Assembly: GCA_934675625.1 (NCBI GenBank)
Contig: CAKURH010000022.1
Span: forward strand, 1 to 41,327
Source: an uncultured Kiritimatiellota bacterium
GTDB lineage: Bacteria > Verrucomicrobiota > Kiritimatiellia > RFP12 > UBA1067
Direction: 5' to 3'
DNA: 41,327 nt
The notes beneath the pieces were generated by a model. It was not told the DNA's origin. It saw only the letters and a list, made by a program, of their open reading frames with translations, and made no database searches. The position numbers and the translations under genes are program-made. Below are positions 38,323-41,327 of the stretch, piece after piece; within the stretch, counting starts at the first letter, position 1, and each line of letters begins with the position of its first letter.

Positions 38323-41300
38323 CTACCGAAGGATGATGACTGCGCCGCGTCGCGGCACCTCCAGTGCGCCCGTCCCCGTGATGTAGTCGGGGAAGCGCTC
38401 CGCCGTGATGAGTCCGCTCCGGCGCCGCCCGCCGAGACGCACCTCTGCAACGGCGTTCGTCGTCGGCGCGTCGAGCGCCAACTGCGCGCCTTTCGCGACG
38501 CGAACCGTCAGGTCTTCGCGCAACGGCGTCGGCGCGGCAATCGCCACCGGCTCAATGACGAGCCCATCCAGAAGCCCGCCATGGCTCCAGACGTGCTGGC
38601 CGTCAAAGGACGCGTCGGACTCGCACAAGCCCCGGAAGCCGATCAGCCAGTCGCCGTCTTCCGGCACCGTGAAGAGGAACGTGTGCTGGCTCCAGCGCTC
38701 GGCATGACCGACGCCGAACTGCCCGATGACGTTCGTGACCGCACCGTCCGTCGTGCCGAACCACGCCTCAAAGCGGTTGTCGCTGTAACACTGAACCAGT
38801 TCCTCCGGCTGGTCGTTGTAGCGGAAGAACCGTCCGATGCTCGCGACCGACAGGCGATAGGTCCCGGCCGTCAGATGCTCCGTGCGGTGAATGGCGCCGC
38901 GATTGCGGATGCCGACGCGGTAGACGTCGTCGTAGCGCACCGAGCCCCACGCGACGTCATCCTTGTTCATCCAGAGGACGATGCCGCTGCCGTCATGGAT
39001 GTCCGATGGCGGCTCGACCTTCGTCCAGCCGTCCGACGCAAAGCTGTTGACGATGCGCGTCGTGCCGCCCGCCGCCGTCCGCACGAGACGCAGGTCATCG
39101 AGAAACGCGATGGCACCCGCCGTCTGCCCCGCGATCTCCAGCGTCTGCGCCTTGTTCAAGTCGCCTTCCGAAACGGTGATTGACCCCAGCGTCACGGTCG
39201 TCGGGTAGCGCGACGTCAACGGAACCGTCGCCGTCGCGTCCAGCAGCGCCCCAAGCTTCACGCCGAGCGTCGGCAACGTCGTCACCTTCTCCTTCTCCCA
39301 CCAGCCGCCGAGGGAGAACGTGAGGTTGTAGGTTCCGGCTTGCGTGAAGATCGCCGTGCCCGTGAGCTTCGGCGTGCCGGAAAGGACGAGCGTGCGACCG
39401 CCCTCGGGAATTTCGGGCGCCTTGACCTCCGTGCTCGCGCCCAGCGCCAGCTTGGGACTGTCCGCCGAGACAAGATACGCCGCGCTCGCGTCGCCCGTCT
39501 CCGAAACCGTCCAGCTCTCGACCGCATTCGTCGCGACGAGCGCCCGGTACTGGAAGCCGTTCAGCTCGAACCCGCCGTTCACGACCGCCGCGCCCGGATC
39601 GTCCGTCGCGAGCCAGTCCACCTGCACGTCATCGAACATGCAGACGAGGTTTAAGCCCAGTCCACTGTTCTCCTTGTTGTTCTTGCTGTCGGACTGGAAG
39701 ACGAGCGTATGTTCGCCCGCCGCGAGATACGGCAGACGAAACGCATACTTTCGATAGACATCCGTCGTCGTCTGAACCTGCGCAACGCCAATCCCGTCCA
39801 CCGAGACGCGGAACTCACCGTGGAAATAGCGGTTTCCACCCGCATTCGGACGCGCCGCCGCCCAGAAGGACAGCCGATAGACGCCCGCCGTCGGCAGCGT
39901 CACCGTCGTCTGGCAGCCAGCGTCGATGTGCAGAACAATCGCATAGTCACCGTCCGGGAACGGCACATCCACTCGGTTGAAATTGCCGCCGACTTCATTC
40001 CACTTGACGACATAGGGCTTCTGAGACCCGACGCCCGTCCCCTGCCAGCCATGAATTGCGGACGTCGCGTCCAGCTGCCGACCCGACGAGGCGGCCGGGT
40101 CGATGCCCTGATCGGCAAACGCCTCGAAGGACGGGTCTTCGATCACGCCCGCAAGCGAGCTCGGCAGGTCATCCACGGCCGACCGCGCGACGGCGGCGAG
40201 GCGCAGAACGCCCGACCGGACGTCAAGCGTCTGCACATCCTCCGCAAGCGTCGCGACGCGCAGCTCCTCCTCGCCCGTCTTCGTGAGCGTCGCGTCCGCC
40301 GTCGCCGCCGTGCGCACGATCCGGCCCGTCGTCGCCGCATAGTCACCCGCCGAGGCCTGAGCCAGCACGACCGCGCGCGGCGAATCCACCGCACCGGCCT
40401 CCAGCCGCACGCGCCACGGCTCCGTCGGTTCCCGCCCGTCGAGCGCCGCACTCGCGAGCGTGCCCGCGCCCGTCTTCGTGAGCGTGCCGGCGACCGACAG
40501 CCGCACGGTGGGCGTGTCGTCCAGACGGACGGTCGCCGCAGGGCCGACCGCCAGGTTGACCTCCGGCGTCGGATCCACCCACTTGCGGTAGAGGTAGTGC
40601 TCGACCGCCACACGCTCCGCCTCGGAAAGGTCGACGGAGAAGAGCACGACCTCGCAGAGCCGTCCACCGCCCTGACGGCCTTTGTTGCCCAAGTTGTCGA
40701 ACACGCCCCGGACGTGGAAATCGCCCGCCGGAATCGGGAAGTCGACAAGGTGAAAGCCCGCCGTCAGCCGCGTCGCGGTCGGGTCGATGATTTCCCGGTC
40801 ACAGCGGAACCGCCCCGTCTGGAGGCGTTTCGTGTTGTCCGTGTCCTTCAGATGCGCAAAGTAGACTGTCTGGCTGAACCGGCCGTCGCTGTAAGCGTCC
40901 GGCACGAGGGAACTGCCCGACTCGCTGAACAGGAAGCCCCACTTGTAGTCCTCCGTGCCGTAGACGGCAAAGGCCCATCGGACACGCCCGACCATCGTCT
41001 CCGTGCCGTTCCTGTCATGACACCGCAGGTTCTGCCCGCTGCCGTATCCGCCGAAGTCGAGGTAGGCGTTCGCGCCGTCCGCCGCCGCGACATACGTCGG
41101 AAACCACGTCGCGACGTCTTCGGAGGCGTGCTGCGACACGTTCGTGAACGCGACGAGCCGCGTGTAGGCGTAGGCGCCCGACGCGCCCGTGACCGTCATG
41201 TCCGGCTCGCGGCAGTCAAGCCACTGCTGCACCTGCACCGTCGAGCCCTCCACGAGCTGCACGGAGTCGGCGACCGAGGCATCCATCCAGAGCGCGGCCT

Positions 41301-41327
41301 TCGTCAGCACGTTGCTCGGGATTAGAT
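38323..41327 (-). CDS. Giant secreted beta-sandwich protein, 3' part (start outside window)
   Basis: The frame is open to the window edge, reading LIPSNVLTKAALWMDASV before the GTG at 41310, so that GTG is probably not the start. About 1000 residues are visible. The first part (ALWMDAS..., AERVAVEHYLYRKWVD) is a LamG-like domain of a type common in PVC-group secreted proteins. Two later modules look like carbohydrate-binding jelly rolls (GVYRLSFWAAARPNAGG..., AGEHTLVFQSDS and a repeat of this pattern). The C-terminus (LTVRVAKGAQLALDAPTTNAVAEVRLGG) has the beta-helix style of passenger or anchoring regions. No catalytic motif is recognised. Inferred: an extracellular glycan-binding or adhesin-like protein. 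Confidence 0.72.
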   Translation of the reverse strand, partial: LIPSNVLTKAALWMDASVADSVQLVEGSTVQVQQWLDCREPDMTVTGASGAYAYTRLVAFTNVSQHASEDVATWFPTYVAAADGANAYLDFGGYGSGQNLRCHDRNGTETMVGRVRWAFAVYGTEDYKWGFLFSESGSSLVPDAYSDGRFSQTVYFAHLKDTDNTKRLQTGRFRCDREIIDPTATRLTAGFHLVDFPIPAGDFHVRGVFDNLGNKGRQGGGRLCEVVLFSVDLSEAERVAVEHYLYRKWVDPTPEVNLAVGPAATVRLDDTPTVRLSVAGTLTKTGAGTLASAALDGREPTEPWRVRLEAGAVDSPRAVVLAQASAGDYAATTGRIVRTAATADATLTKTGEEELRVATLAEDVQTLDVRSGVLRLAAVARSAVDDLPSSLAGVIEDPSFEAFADQGIDPAASSGRQLDATSAIHGWQGTGVGSQKPYVVKWNEVGGNFNRVDVPFPDGDYAIVLHIDAGCQTTVTLPTAGVYRLSFWAAARPNAGGNRYFHGEFRVSVDGIGVAQVQTTTDVYRKYAFRLPYLAAGEHTLVFQSDSKNNKENSGLGLNLVCMFDDVQVDWLATDDPGAAVVNGGFELNGFQYRALVATNAVESWTVSETGDASAAYLVSADSPKLALGASTEVKAPEIPEGGRTLVLSGTPKLTGTAIFTQAGTYNLTFSLGGWWEKEKVTTLPTLGVKLGALLDATATVPLTSRYPTTVTLGSITVSEGDLNKAQTLEIAGQTAGAIAFLDDLRLVRTAAGGTTRIVNSFASDGWTKVEPPSDIHDGSGIVLWMNKDDVAWGSVRYDDVYRVGIRNRGAIHRTEHLTAGTYRLSVASIGRFFRYNDQPEELVQCYSDNRFEAWFGTTDGAVTNVIGQFGVGHAERWSQHTFLFTVPEDGDWLIGFRGLCESDASFDGQHVWSHGGLLDGLVIEPVAIAAPTPLREDLTVRVAKGAQLALDAPTTNAVAEVRLGGRRRSGLITAERFPDYITGTGALEVPRRGAVIILR

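Noticed and set aside
41308..41310. GTG at 41310 as the start of the last minus-strand gene
   Set aside because: The frame continues without a stop to the window edge, there is no ribosome site or signal peptide after the GTG, and the following LamG-like domain seems to begin upstream.

Overview
The window is about 41.3 kb of GC-rich bacterial DNA from a didermic organism. Outer-membrane beta-barrels, signal peptides, a Tat signal, a glycoside-hydrolase cluster with GH95 and (alpha/alpha)6 enzymes, and giant secreted proteins with LamG-like and Calx-beta domains fit the PVC group, most likely an animal-gut or anaerobic Kiritimatiellota/Verrucomicrobiota lineage. That placement is an inference from gene content; there is no rRNA here to test it.

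Layout. (1) 1-2988 is the 3' end of a giant secreted Calx-beta protein, closed by a hairpin terminator. (2) 3071-9161 (+) is a compact run of six overlapping or abutting genes: two small membrane-anchored proteins, two paralogous APH-fold kinases, a DUF4422 glycosyltransferase, and a multidomain kinase-like/nucleotidyltransferase-like protein carrying a 13-C homopolymer. It looks like a cell-surface glycan modification locus that could be phase variable. (3) 9153-11669 (-) holds split class I fumarase, a cupin and a HAD phosphatase, then tRNA-Ser(UGA). (4) 11834-14047 (-) is a P1B-type metal ATPase with an unusual CxxC-less N-terminal HMA-like domain.

(5) 14113-21206 is a phosphate-uptake island. 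A porin and PstS run leftwards; PstC, PstA, PstB and a half-length PhoU run rightwards. All three promoters (pstS, pstC, pstB) carry the same four 7-bp direct repeats at 11-bp pitch, followed 7 bp later by CATACT, so I read them as Pho boxes. The island is split between pstA and pstB by a REP-associated tyrosine transposase (RAYT) gene flanked on each side by three REP-like palindromes. Two small HMA-like proteins and an OmpR/PhoB-type regulator with a shortened DNA-binding domain follow.

(6) 22843-26406 (-) is housekeeping: secY, rpmB, rpsA. (7) 26588-41327 (-) is a carbohydrate/surface cluster: a Tat-exported metallophosphoesterase, a GH95 fucosidase-type enzyme, two tandem paralogous (alpha/alpha)6-type enzymes of a family I cannot name, a beta-barrel, a LamG plus putative TIM-barrel protein, and the 3' part of another giant secreted protein. 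Three copies of an AACACGGAG...CTCCGTGTT palindromic element separate the cassettes.

Expression signals are consistent across the window. Promoters show an extended -10 (TGnTATAAT or variants). In several genes (HAD, pstC, pstB, RAYT, an HMA-like gene) this -10 lies only 7-8 nt before the start codon, which predicts leaderless mRNAs; others (cupin, ATPase, pstS, secY) have a normal leader and a Shine-Dalgarno sequence.
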